NCBI GenBank assembly: GCA_002825515.1
Contig: PJET01000063.1
Location: forward strand, 1-10,649
Reading direction: 5' to 3'
From: Candidatus Thorarchaeota archaeon MP11T_1
Lineage (GTDB): Archaea; Asgardarchaeota; Thorarchaeia; Thorarchaeales; Thorarchaeaceae
DNA length: 10,649 bases
Below the pieces are notes generated by a model that saw nothing but the letters and a program-made list of their open reading frames with translations, had not been told where the DNA came from and ran no database searches. The translations under genes were made by a program, and so were the position numbers. This document shows positions 5,639 to 10,649 of the stretch, piece after piece. Each line of letters starts with the position of its first letter. The first letter of the stretch is position 1.

Positions 5639-5783
5639 GAACAATCCCGTTCTTCAGGTCTACGAGTTCGTCCACAATACTGCATCCCTCTTCGACCAGC
5701 TCATCGTTATCTGAATAATACCCTTCAGCATCATTCAGGAAGTTGTTCAGTCTGTCGATTATCTTGCTCAGCTTTTCCTTCAT
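5622..5783 (-). CDS. Small helical acidic hypothetical protein, 53 aa
   Basis: This frame starts ATG at 5783 behind a near-perfect AAGGAGGT with 5-6 nt spacing and ends TGA at 5622. The product (MKEKLSKIIDRLNNFLNDAE, then a DNDELVEEG stretch and SIVDELVDLKNG) is predicted to be two amphipathic helices, plausibly a helical hairpin or small coiled-coil protein. Its first 53 nt overlap the end of the preceding gene in another frame, which is unusually deep for this operon. The ribosome binding site and protein-like composition still argue that it is real. Function unknown. Confidence 0.7.
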   Translation of the reverse strand: MKEKLSKIIDRLNNFLNDAEGYYSDNDELVEEGCSIVDELVDLKNGIVHEKDV

Positions 5784-6015
5784 TTGTACCTCCTTGTGTC
5801 TCTGCTAATATGTTTTCAGCTCTATCAAAGTCTGCATTGTATTCTTCAACGTCTCCCCTCTCGGACAAAGTCATTAAAGACTCCAACGCTTCCTTTAGCT
5901 TGAAAGCAGCTGCATGTGTAGGGCAATACTTGATCTCCCACGGTGCGTTACACTTCATACTACCACACTCGCAGAAGACCACGTCACAGCCACAGTCATA
6001 TGGATAGTCACTCAT
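5731..6015 (-). CDS. Cys/His-containing phage-type protein, 94 aa
   Basis: I choose the ATG at 6015 (MSDYPYDCGCDVVFCECG). It has AAGGGGG upstream and makes an ATGA overlap with the preceding stop; the longer start at 6051 has neither. The N-terminal half is Cys-rich: CGC, FCEC, MKC and YCPTHAAAFKL, the latter resembling the terminal CPxHxAA of small phage proteins. The Cys/His set probably forms a small zinc-binding fold. A helical region follows (KLKEALESLMTLSE, FDRAENILAE), then a Gln/Glu-rich tail. The tail codons overlap the ribosome binding site and start of the next small gene. Function unknown. Confidence 0.78.
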   Translation of the reverse strand: MSDYPYDCGCDVVFCECGSMKCNAPWEIKYCPTHAAAFKLKEALESLMTLSERGDVEEYNADFDRAENILAETQGGTNEGKAEQDNRQTEQLPE

Positions 6016-6317
6016 TCTTTCCCCCTTATTGCTTCCTCCCACGCCTCCCATGGGATAGCATCATAATCCACACTTCCGCTGCTCATGGAGCTGAAGTCCA
6101 GTGTCTCCAGAACGGTCATCATCCCCTTGCAGGCTTCTAATAGTCTGGAGTTTGAGTTGGCAGACTTGACGATAAAAGCGTGGGTGTTCCTCGTCTTGGC
6201 TGGATTTTGTTGTTGCATGATCAGCGACCCACAAACAACAATTCCGTCTGCGTCAACCACGGCTGACATATTCTTCCCATCTGTTCTGTGCTCCCAAGGG
6301 AGCGGATGAATTTTCAT
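6012..6317 (-). CDS. Phage-type conserved hypothetical protein, 101 aa
   Basis: Starts at 6317 behind GGAGG and overlaps the previous stop (ATGA). The pattern PLPWEHRTDG, then SAVVDADGIVVCG, AFIVKSANSNSRLLEACKGM and VLETLD resembles a very common phage hypothetical family, in which a short beta meander with a D-x-x-G turn precedes an N-A-x-x-I-V-x-A-x-N...L-L-E-A helix. No biochemical role is established to my knowledge. The C-terminus (DAIPWEAWEEAIRGKE) is helical and acidic. No tag. Confidence 0.82.
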   Translation of the reverse strand: MKIHPLPWEHRTDGKNMSAVVDADGIVVCGSLIMQQQNPAKTRNTHAFIVKSANSNSRLLEACKGMMTVLETLDFSSMSSGSVDYDAIPWEAWEEAIRGKE

Positions 6318-6511
6318 CCCCTGCCTCCTTTCATTATGTAATCAGTGAACACCACGTGGATGTTCGTGTGTGAACAGTTATACTTCTCAGCCAGGTGACC
6401 TGTTACCTCTTCTTCAGGCTCCTTTTCATGTTCAAGGATGTACTGAATAATCTCTTCCTTCTCCTGGTCGCTCAACTCGCGACCGGCTCGCTTAAAACGG
6501 AATGTCGTCAT
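6314..6511 (-). CDS. Putative small helix-turn-helix protein, 65 aa (start uncertain)
   Basis: Starts MTTFRFKRAGRELSDQEKEE if the ATG at 6511 is used; an upstream ATG at 6544 would add 11 residues (MSQTAGTKRTT). Neither has a good ribosome binding site. I favour 6511 because its overlap with the upstream gene is 20 nt rather than 53. The body is helical, with EEEVTGHLAEKYNCSHTNIH and VFTDYIMKGG, which has the spacing of a helix-turn-helix (a helix, a turn around YNCS, then a recognition-like helix). DNA binding is therefore a reasonable but unproven guess. The last codons (KGGRG) contain the ribosome binding site of the next gene. Confidence 0.62.
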   Translation of the reverse strand: MTTFRFKRAGRELSDQEKEEIIQYILEHEKEPEEEVTGHLAEKYNCSHTNIHVVFTDYIMKGGRG

Positions 6512-6929
6512 CGTTGTACGTTTCGTCCCAGCCGTCTGGCTCATCGTTGTTATTTATTTCCTCGAGATTGTTACTTTTTGCGAGCCACTTTGGAATGAGG
6601 ACGCTCTCGATCTTTCCATGGTCGTCAAGATTGATAGCTCTCAGCTGAGATTTTGGAAGCCATATCTCCCTTCCTCTTACCTCGAACATAAAAGCTTTCT
6701 CCGTCTCTTTCCTGGCATTTCCGACAGTAACGAGAACTGGAGGCTCATCTTTCTTCGATTTCTTACCGTTCTTCTTTGGGGCGCCATTCTCAGTTGCGGC
6801 CTTATGCTTTGTCCAGCCCTCCTGAGTTCCTTTGGCATACCCCTCGTCATAAGCTCTGTTAACGAGCTCGATAACTCCATCGCGCCCCTTGACTTCGTTC
6901 CAATTAATTTCAATCTTAGGAATTGCCAT
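6492..6929 (-). CDS. Phage protein with beta-domain and SSB-like DDDIPF acidic tail, 145 aa
   Basis: Starts MAIPKIEINWNEVKG at 6929, overlapping the upstream gene by 14 nt, with AAAGG before it. An N-terminal helix (about 15-45) leads to a Lys-rich linker (51-60). A compact beta-rich domain follows (about 65-117): PVLVTVGNARKETEKAFMFE, REIWLPKSQL and IPKWLAKSNN. I recognise this from phage proteins with the T-x-K-A...W-x-P-K-S-Q...P-x-W-L-A signature, plausibly an OB-like fold. The last part is acidic and ends YNDDDIPF. The final six residues are identical to the conserved tip of bacterial SSB, which docks many DNA-repair and replication proteins. The body lacks the usual bacterial SSB sequence pattern, so this may be a phage ssDNA-binding protein or a tail mimic. 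Confidence 0.82.
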   Translation of the reverse strand: MAIPKIEINWNEVKGRDGVIELVNRAYDEGYAKGTQEGWTKHKAATENGAPKKNGKKSKKDEPPVLVTVGNARKETEKAFMFEVRGREIWLPKSQLRAINLDDHGKIESVLIPKWLAKSNNLEEINNNDEPDGWDETYNDDDIPF

Positions 6930-7254
6930 TGATCAAACCTTTTCCTTTCTCGGTAAGCTTGCACACAGGTATTGAAACAAAACCAGACTGTACAGTTTTA
7001 CCGGTTTCTGTGATAATTCCGAGAGAAATAAGACCACCATAAATCTCAACGGCTTCGCTGTAATTCTTGATGAAGAATTCATCTTTCCCAAGCAATCCTG
7101 ATGACGCTGGAACATTGATACTTAATGTCTGCTCATCAGGATAGTCGTCATCTCCCCACTGCAGAAGGCCAATGAGGGCCGGATTTCCGTCTGCGTACTT
7201 GGTTACTTCCAAACCTTTGATGAACACTGGTGTTCCCATAAAATCAAACTTCAT
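6916..7254 (-). CDS. Phage-type hypothetical protein, 112 aa (weak DUF4313-like resemblance)
   Basis: Starts MKFDFMGTPVFIKGLEVTKY at 7254 with AAAGGAG about 6 nt upstream; it overlaps the preceding gene by 11 nt. The first half (YADGNPALIGLLQW, then a DEQTLSINVP strand) resembles DUF4313-type phage proteins, which share Y..G..AL.L...G...LTVN. This is a resemblance by eye only. The middle carries FIKNYSEAVEIYGGLISLGII and the end is a beta strand with CKLTEKGKG. Cytoplasmic by appearance; function unknown. Confidence 0.78.
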   Translation of the reverse strand: MKFDFMGTPVFIKGLEVTKYADGNPALIGLLQWGDDDYPDEQTLSINVPASSGLLGKDEFFIKNYSEAVEIYGGLISLGIITETGKTVQSGFVSIPVCKLTEKGKGLINGNS

Positions 7255-7678
7255 ACAATTCTCCTTTCATGACTTTGTCATTAATTTCTCTTTCCTTCTT
7301 GGCTTTATCGAGTATGTCATCAAACTTCTCAGGTGGTAGTTCCACCTTGGCAATATCGATGAATATGTCACCGATCGTTCTTGTAGATTGGTTATACGCA
7401 ATCTTCTGCTTTTTGCGCAGCCTGGATACCTTTTGCCTGAAACGCTCCAGGATCCTCAGCTTTGATTTTGCCTTTGTATGCCACTTGTAATCTGCGCTGA
7501 TTCCTTCTGTGACATAATCGGCATGAGATGCATCGAGTTGGTTACTTATGTTTGTCATGGTATCAGATATCTCATCCAAGACTGTGGTGAGGGCTGTATA
7601 GTCCATGCTGACCAGGTCGTCGTGAGTGTAGTCTCCAGACTCCAGCTTCAGCACTGCATCGACACGTTTTTTGACCAT
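7244..7678 (-). CDS. Basic helical phage hypothetical protein, first gene after the attenuator-like leader, 144 aa
   Basis: I place the start at the ATG at 7678 (MVKKRVDAVLKLESG). It sits 7 nt from GAAGGAG, whereas the GTG at 7684 is only 1 nt from it. The protein is predicted to be almost wholly helical: DYTALTTVLDEISDTMTNIS, then a basic heptad-like region (KSKLRILERFRQKVSRLRKK) and a C-terminal helix (FDDILDKAKKEREINDK). A coiled coil or nucleic-acid contact is plausible. It is the promoter-proximal gene of the long operon, so the terminator 15-20 nt upstream of its ribosome binding site should control everything to its left. Confidence 0.82.
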   Translation of the reverse strand: MVKKRVDAVLKLESGDYTHDDLVSMDYTALTTVLDEISDTMTNISNQLDASHADYVTEGISADYKWHTKAKSKLRILERFRQKVSRLRKKQKIAYNQSTRTIGDIFIDIAKVELPPEKFDDILDKAKKEREINDKVMKGELYEV

Positions 7679-7696
7679 TCTCACACTCCTTCAAAT

Positions 7697-7736
7697 AAAA
7701 AATAAAAAAAGCCCACCCGGATCTCTCCGGATGGGC
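7697..7736 (-). terminator. Intrinsic terminator with GAGA tetraloop, directly upstream of an operon
   Basis: On minus-strand RNA, arms 7726-7736 and 7711-7721 form an 11-bp stem with one U-G wobble and a GAGA loop, a GNRA-type tetraloop. It is followed by a T-rich run (positions 7710 down to 7697). This is a textbook Rho-independent terminator for leftward transcription. It ends only a few nucleotides before the GAAGGAG ribosome binding site of the gene starting at 7678, leaving no room for a promoter between the two. It should therefore either end the lon operon with leaky read-through or act as a regulated leader terminator. Confidence 0.92.
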
Positions 7737-7799
7737 ATATTTACTCTAAAATTTTCCCCAACGAGGGGGGTTGTTATTGTAGAGTAGGAATACGCCCAT
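7731..7799 (-). promoter_or_regulatory. Candidate antiterminator hairpin overlapping the terminator's 5' arm
   Basis: Arm 7789-7799 can pair with 7731-7741 over 11 bp with one G-U wobble. Directly inside it, 7780-7786 pairs with 7742-7748 over 7 bp, separated only by a 2-nt bulge (7787-7788). Positions 7731-7736 are also more than half of the terminator's 5' arm, so the two structures exclude each other. Being transcribed first, this hairpin would favour read-through unless the 7837-7845 / 7782-7790 helix captures its inner strand beforehand. The pairing is visible in the sequence; the regulatory role is inferred. Confidence 0.55.
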
Positions 7800-7882
7800 T
7801 CGGAAACAATTTTTATTTCCGTTTGTTTGTAGGCTTTTCCTACTCGGGGTTTCTGTCAAAAGTCGAAACCCTCAAAAGAACT

Positions 7883-7894
7883 CTAAGGCCTTAG
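7883..7894. repeat. Perfect 12-nt palindrome at the end of the RHH-like gene
   Basis: CTAAGGCCTTAG is a perfect palindrome overlapping the stop codon of the 65-aa gene and the upstream edge of the leader. It may be chance, since half of it encodes the C-terminal RP and stop. Alternatively it could be an operator, for example for the small RHH-like protein it terminates. There is no second copy nearby that I can see. Confidence 0.35.
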
Positions 7895-8080
7895 TCGGCC
7901 CACCTCCTTTTTAGCTCTCGCTAGTTTACCTGGACTCTGTTCTTCTACAGCATTCCAGATATAGTTAACTGACTGCTTGATAATCTCCTTGATGGAGACA
8001 CCACCAGCCACAGATAATACTTTCAGCTTCCATGAAGTTTCCTCCATGAGCTTTAGTCCTGGCTGAAACGGGTATGGCAT
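7883..8080 (-). CDS. Putative ribbon-helix-helix DNA-binding protein, 65 aa
   Basis: The ATG at 8080 follows GGAGG closely and forms a TGATG junction with the previous stop; the GTG at 8083 is too close to the ribosome binding site. After MPYPFQPG, the segment LKLMEETSWKLKVLSVAGG then VSIKEIIKQSVNYIWNAVEE has the strand-helix-turn-helix layout of Arc/MetJ-type RHH proteins: a short strand, helix A with K-L-K-V-L-S-V-A, a G-V-S turn and helix B with E-I-I. The tail is basic (KLARAKKEVGRLRP). If correct, it would act as a dimeric repressor or regulator. The adjacent palindrome and structured leader are possible targets, but nothing in the sequence proves this. Confidence 0.7.
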   Translation of the reverse strand: MPYPFQPGLKLMEETSWKLKVLSVAGGVSIKEIIKQSVNYIWNAVEEQSPGKLARAKKEVGRLRP

Positions 8081-8346
8081 CACACCTCCACAAAATCGAT
8101 TGACACGTTGACAACCCTGCCTTCGTGATCGTCCTTCCGCACATTGAGACCAGGTCTCAGCGGATAACGATTGAAGTGGACAGGAACATCTTCCATGCCC
8201 ATGCTGAACAGTATTGCCCGCAGCGTCGGTAATGGGTTCTTTGATTTCTTACCGTTCTCAAGATAACAGACTTTACAGAAACCTTCGAGGTCTCTGATGG
8301 TAAGATTACTTCGCCCGAGCGTATATTCAAACTCGCTCTCCGTCAT
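8080..8346 (-). CDS. Hypothetical protein downstream of lon-like gene, 88 aa
   Basis: Starts MTESEFEYTLGRSNLTIRDL at 8346 in an ATGA overlap with the Lon-like gene's stop, and ends in a TGATG junction with the next gene, so the three are one translational unit. Features include CKVCYLENGKKSKNPLP, with one CxxC pair (about 24-27), a helix TLRAILFSMGM, and a final beta strand with GRVVNVSIDFVEV. I recognise no family. Its tight coupling to the protease raises the possibility of an adaptor or inhibitor, which is speculation. Confidence 0.78.
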   Translation of the reverse strand: MTESEFEYTLGRSNLTIRDLEGFCKVCYLENGKKSKNPLPTLRAILFSMGMEDVPVHFNRYPLRPGLNVRKDDHEGRVVNVSIDFVEV

Positions 8347-10649
8347 TTCTCTTCTTTCTCCCCCTTCGGCCTCATGAGTTCATACATCTCTTTGAGCTTC
8401 TGGGTCACAGCCTCGTCTATCTCTTTGGCCTCTTTACCAGTGAGGATCCTAATTCCCTCATCGATAGTCTGGATAGGGTAGACGTGAAATTTCCCATCCT
8501 TAACGGCCTGTACGATATCAGCCCGCAGCATGAGTTCCTCAACATTACTGTGGGGAATGATGACTCCATGTTTTCCATTGAGTCCCCTCTCCTTGCAAAT
8601 GTCAAAGTAACCCTCGATTTTGTCATTGACTCCTCCGATTGGCTGGATTTGTCCCCGCTGATCCACGGAGCCGGTAACTGCAATGCCCTGGTTAATAGGT
8701 ATTCCTGAGATAGCGGAGAGTAATGCGAATACCTCTGTTGAGGAAGCTGAGTCTCCATCTATACCTCCATAATTTTGTTCGAAAGTTATGGAAGCATCCA
8801 TGCTCAATGGATGTTCCTTTGCATACCTTCCTTTAAGAAATCCACTGATAGTCAGTACTCCTTTATCGTGGATCTTACCCGACATTTTGGCTTCACGTTC
8901 GATGTTCACCAGACCTTTGCTTCCAAGGGAAACCTGGGCAGTGATGCGGCTTGGTTTTCCAAACATGAAATCTCCAAAGTCATACACAGCGAGACCGTTA
9001 ATCTGGCCCACTTCTTCGGCATCGGTGTCAATAAGAATCATGCCATCCCTGATCATTTCCTGGAGGCGTTCTTCAATCATGCCCAAGCGATAGCGGCGCT
9101 CATCGAGTGCCTTTGTTACTGAACCATAATCGACCAACTCTTTGTTGTCTTTGCCTGCCCAGAAACTTGCCTCTCTGATAAGATCATTGATGACACCGAA
9201 CCGTGTTGAAAGCTTCTTCTGGTAACCAGCTTCACGCATACTGTGTTCGACAATCCCGGCACACCCCTCGGGTGAGAAATGCAACAGCCCTTCTTCCTCA
9301 ACAATCTTCTTGATATGCGAAGCATAATTGATGAGGTTGTCCTGGTTCACACCCATGATCGAATCGAAGTCAGCTCGCACTTTGAAGATCTTCTGAAAGT
9401 CTTCATCGTAGAACCGGAGCAGCTGGTAGATGTAATAGCTGCCAGTGAGAATGACCTTGACATCGATCTTGATTGCCTCTGGTTTCAATATCGACCCGCC
9501 GTAGCCGAAGGGATCGGGGTTCTGAATTTCCAGCTCTCCGGATTTCAAAACTCTCTTCAGGGTTGGCCAGGCTCCATACTCTGTGAGCATGTCCATAGCG
9601 TCCATTATGAGGTAACCACCATTGGCCCTCAGCAGTGAACCTGATTTCACTTTCGTGAAGTCAACAACCGCTGCCCCTCGAGCGTCTACCAGTCTCTCAA
9701 TACCCCCAAACAAGTTCTTGTAGTTTGGATGATTCTCGACCACTACCGGTGAGCCTTCATCGGCCAGCGAATTGTCAACAATTACGTTCACCTTGTATGG
9801 TAGAGTCGGGTCTCCGCTACCTCCAAACAACATGTTCATGAACTGGTGCTGGGCTTCCTTTTCGTTGGAAGGCGGTCCGCCGTGTGCTGGCTTGTGCAGT
9901 CTGTCGATATGGTTGACCATGTGCTGACGTGCCTGGTCCAGATAATCATCAACTGCCTTGTTACCGTACTTCTGTTTCAGGTCACCAACCTGGTCTTCGA
10001 CCATTGGAGAGAGGTGGTTATCGTTGAGCTCATTGAGCCTTGTCTTCATTTCACGACCAAGTCTCCTGGACTCCTTGAACATCTCTTCCATCTTCCCTTT
10101 GAGAATCTTATACTTCTTCTCCAGCTTGTTGAAGACTTTCTTGGGTATGACGCCTTGCTTCACTTGATTCTCCAGCATACGCATGGGAACAGGTTGATTG
10201 TTCATCAAAGGCGCCAACTCAGGGCGACTCCGTGATAAGTCAGATGATGAAATTTGAATTACCGCGAAGTCGTTTTCATTCACAGTATCCTCAAACTTCC
10301 CGAACAGCTCTTTTTCCTTCTCCTGATAAGAATCTATCAGCTCCTTTCTGGCCTTGCTGAAGTCATCGCTCTCGAGTACCTGTGGGGCGTTCTTCACCAC
10401 GGTCTCTACCAACACTTCCATGTCTTTCTTCAACTCTACACCCTGTCCGGGCTTGAGCTTCAGCAACGCGGGTCTGTCTTCATCGAAGAAGTTCCACACA
10501 TAAGCGTAGTCCATCTTCTCTGTGCTGCGAGGAGGAAGACCTTTCAGGAATCTCTTGATAGTTTCCTTCCTCCCGGTTCCTGGTTCACCAGGAGCAAACA
10601 CATTGTAACCACGGCTGGGCATTGATGTTCCAAGTTCAAGAGCCTTGAT
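8343..10649 (-). CDS. Lon-type ATP-dependent protease (COG1067/LonB-like family), 5' end outside window
   Basis: The frame is open through the right edge: nine further codons (IKALELGTS) precede the ATG at 10622. They match the family's ...AL.fG......GYN.f..G..GtG start region, so the gene is 5'-truncated and 10622 is not its true start. Numbering from that Met: P-loop region GEPGTGRKE at 12-20; a long charged helical insert at about 86-245; Walker B-like region GGYLIMDAMDML at 335-346; DVKVILTG and DEDFQKIFKVRADFD at 387-420; sensor-2 type EHSMREAGYQKKLSTRF at 459-475; Lon protease domain at about 535-730. The catalytic dyad is visible: Ser625 in IDGDSASSTE and Lys668 in GGVNDKIEG, 43 residues apart as in E. 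coli Lon. The Walker A lysine is Arg and the next position is Lys, which may weaken ATP binding. It probably degrades unfolded or tagged proteins in the cytoplasm. It overlaps the next gene by 4 nt. Confidence 0.95.
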   Translation of the reverse strand: MKALELGTSMPSRGYNVFAPGEPGTGRKETIKRFLKGLPPRSTEKMDYAYVWNFFDEDRPALLKLKPGQGVELKKDMEVLVETVVKNAPQVLESDDFSKARKELIDSYQEKEKELFGKFEDTVNENDFAVIQISSSDLSRSRPELAPLMNNQPVPMRMLENQVKQGVIPKKVFNKLEKKYKILKGKMEEMFKESRRLGREMKTRLNELNDNHLSPMVEDQVGDLKQKYGNKAVDDYLDQARQHMVNHIDRLHKPAHGGPPSNEKEAQHQFMNMLFGGSGDPTLPYKVNVIVDNSLADEGSPVVVENHPNYKNLFGGIERLVDARGAAVVDFTKVKSGSLLRANGGYLIMDAMDMLTEYGAWPTLKRVLKSGELEIQNPDPFGYGGSILKPEAIKIDVKVILTGSYYIYQLLRFYDEDFQKIFKVRADFDSIMGVNQDNLINYASHIKKIVEEEGLLHFSPEGCAGIVEHSMREAGYQKKLSTRFGVINDLIREASFWAGKDNKELVDYGSVTKALDERRYRLGMIEERLQEMIRDGMILIDTDAEEVGQINGLAVYDFGDFMFGKPSRITAQVSLGSKGLVNIEREAKMSGKIHDKGVLTISGFLKGRYAKEHPLSMDASITFEQNYGGIDGDSASSTEVFALLSAISGIPINQGIAVTGSVDQRGQIQPIGGVNDKIEGYFDICKERGLNGKHGVIIPHSNVEELMLRADIVQAVKDGKFHVYPIQTIDEGIRILTGKEAKEIDEAVTQKLKEMYELMRPKGEKEEK

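Larger units (their letters stand above)
7679..7882 (-). promoter_or_regulatory. Structured 5' leader / intergenic region, probable attenuator
   Basis: This is the only sizeable non-coding stretch in the window. Reading leftward it can form a 7-bp hairpin (arms 7865-7871 / 7847-7853), a 5-bp hairpin (7839-7843 / 7829-7833) and a 6-7-bp hairpin (7816-7821 / 7801-7806). A long imperfect hairpin (7789-7799 + 7780-7786 with 7742-7748 + 7731-7741) encloses a C4/G4 hairpin (7756-7768), and the terminator follows. A 9-bp helix (7837-7845 / 7782-7790) competes with the long hairpin. I see no match to a riboswitch class that I know. A TTGACA occurs at 7854-7859, but without a well-spaced -10, so the promoter is unassigned. 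What would switch the structure is unknown. Confidence 0.6.

Noticed and set aside
7825..7859. TTGACA (7854-7859) with TACAAA (7825-7830) on the minus strand as a sigma70 promoter
   Set aside because: The spacer is about 23 nt, too long for a typical sigma70 promoter, and no acceptable -10 lies at 16-18 nt. A weak TTGTTT-17-TACTCT alternative matches too few positions.
10620..10622. ATG at 10622 as the start of the Lon-like protease
   Set aside because: It has no ribosome binding site, the frame continues to the window edge, and the upstream residues IKALELGTS match the family's conserved region before GYN. The true start is outside the window.
1..10649. CRISPR arrays, tRNA genes, rRNA, insertion sequences or integrase/attachment sites
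   Set aside because: No regularly spaced repeats, cloverleaf sequence, transposase or integrase frame, or paired direct repeats were seen on either strand.

Overview
The window looks like part of a tailed-phage (or prophage or other virus-like) genome. All supported genes lie on the minus strand. Most are short, and they are packed with 1-17 nt overlaps (ATGA and TGATG junctions) behind clear AGGAGG-type ribosome binding sites. Several products resemble hypothetical protein families that I know mainly from phage genomes. No structural, terminase or replication-core genes are present, so this reads as an accessory or early-type operon. I cannot name the host or the phage; the ribosome binding sites only say bacterial.

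In transcription order (right to left), the window opens inside a Lon-type ATP-dependent protease gene (8343-10649, 5' end outside the window). Two small genes follow, 8080-8346 and 7883-8080; the second resembles a ribbon-helix-helix DNA-binding protein. Next comes the only real non-coding gap, about 200 nt at 7679-7882. It holds a strong intrinsic terminator just upstream of the next ribosome binding site, plus upstream segments that can pair with the terminator's own 5' arm. This architecture suggests transcription attenuation.

Beyond the gap lies a long, nearly gapless operon. Its first part (5477-7678) holds small proteins, including one with the acidic tail DDDIPF of bacterial single-strand DNA-binding protein, a putative helix-turn-helix protein, a Cys/His-rich protein and two 53-residue proteins. 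Its second part (397-5484) is the most striking. Ten of its twelve genes carry the same short basic-hydrophobic motif, R-[K/R]-L-x-[I/F], followed in five cases by Pro. In nine of them the motif lies within about ten residues of the C-terminus, usually after a Lys/Pro-rich linker, and the protein bodies are mostly unrelated. Across the ten copies the invariant leucine uses all six leucine codons, so the peptide rather than the DNA appears to be conserved. Four consecutive genes (2681-4861) also look like diverged tandem paralogues.

The working picture is a set of phage accessory proteins sharing a C-terminal address tag, lying downstream of a phage-encoded Lon-like protease and a probable attenuator. 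The tag could be a sorting or packaging signal, a docking peptide or a degron; the sequence does not decide between these. The window ends at the left inside another small phage-type gene (1-148).
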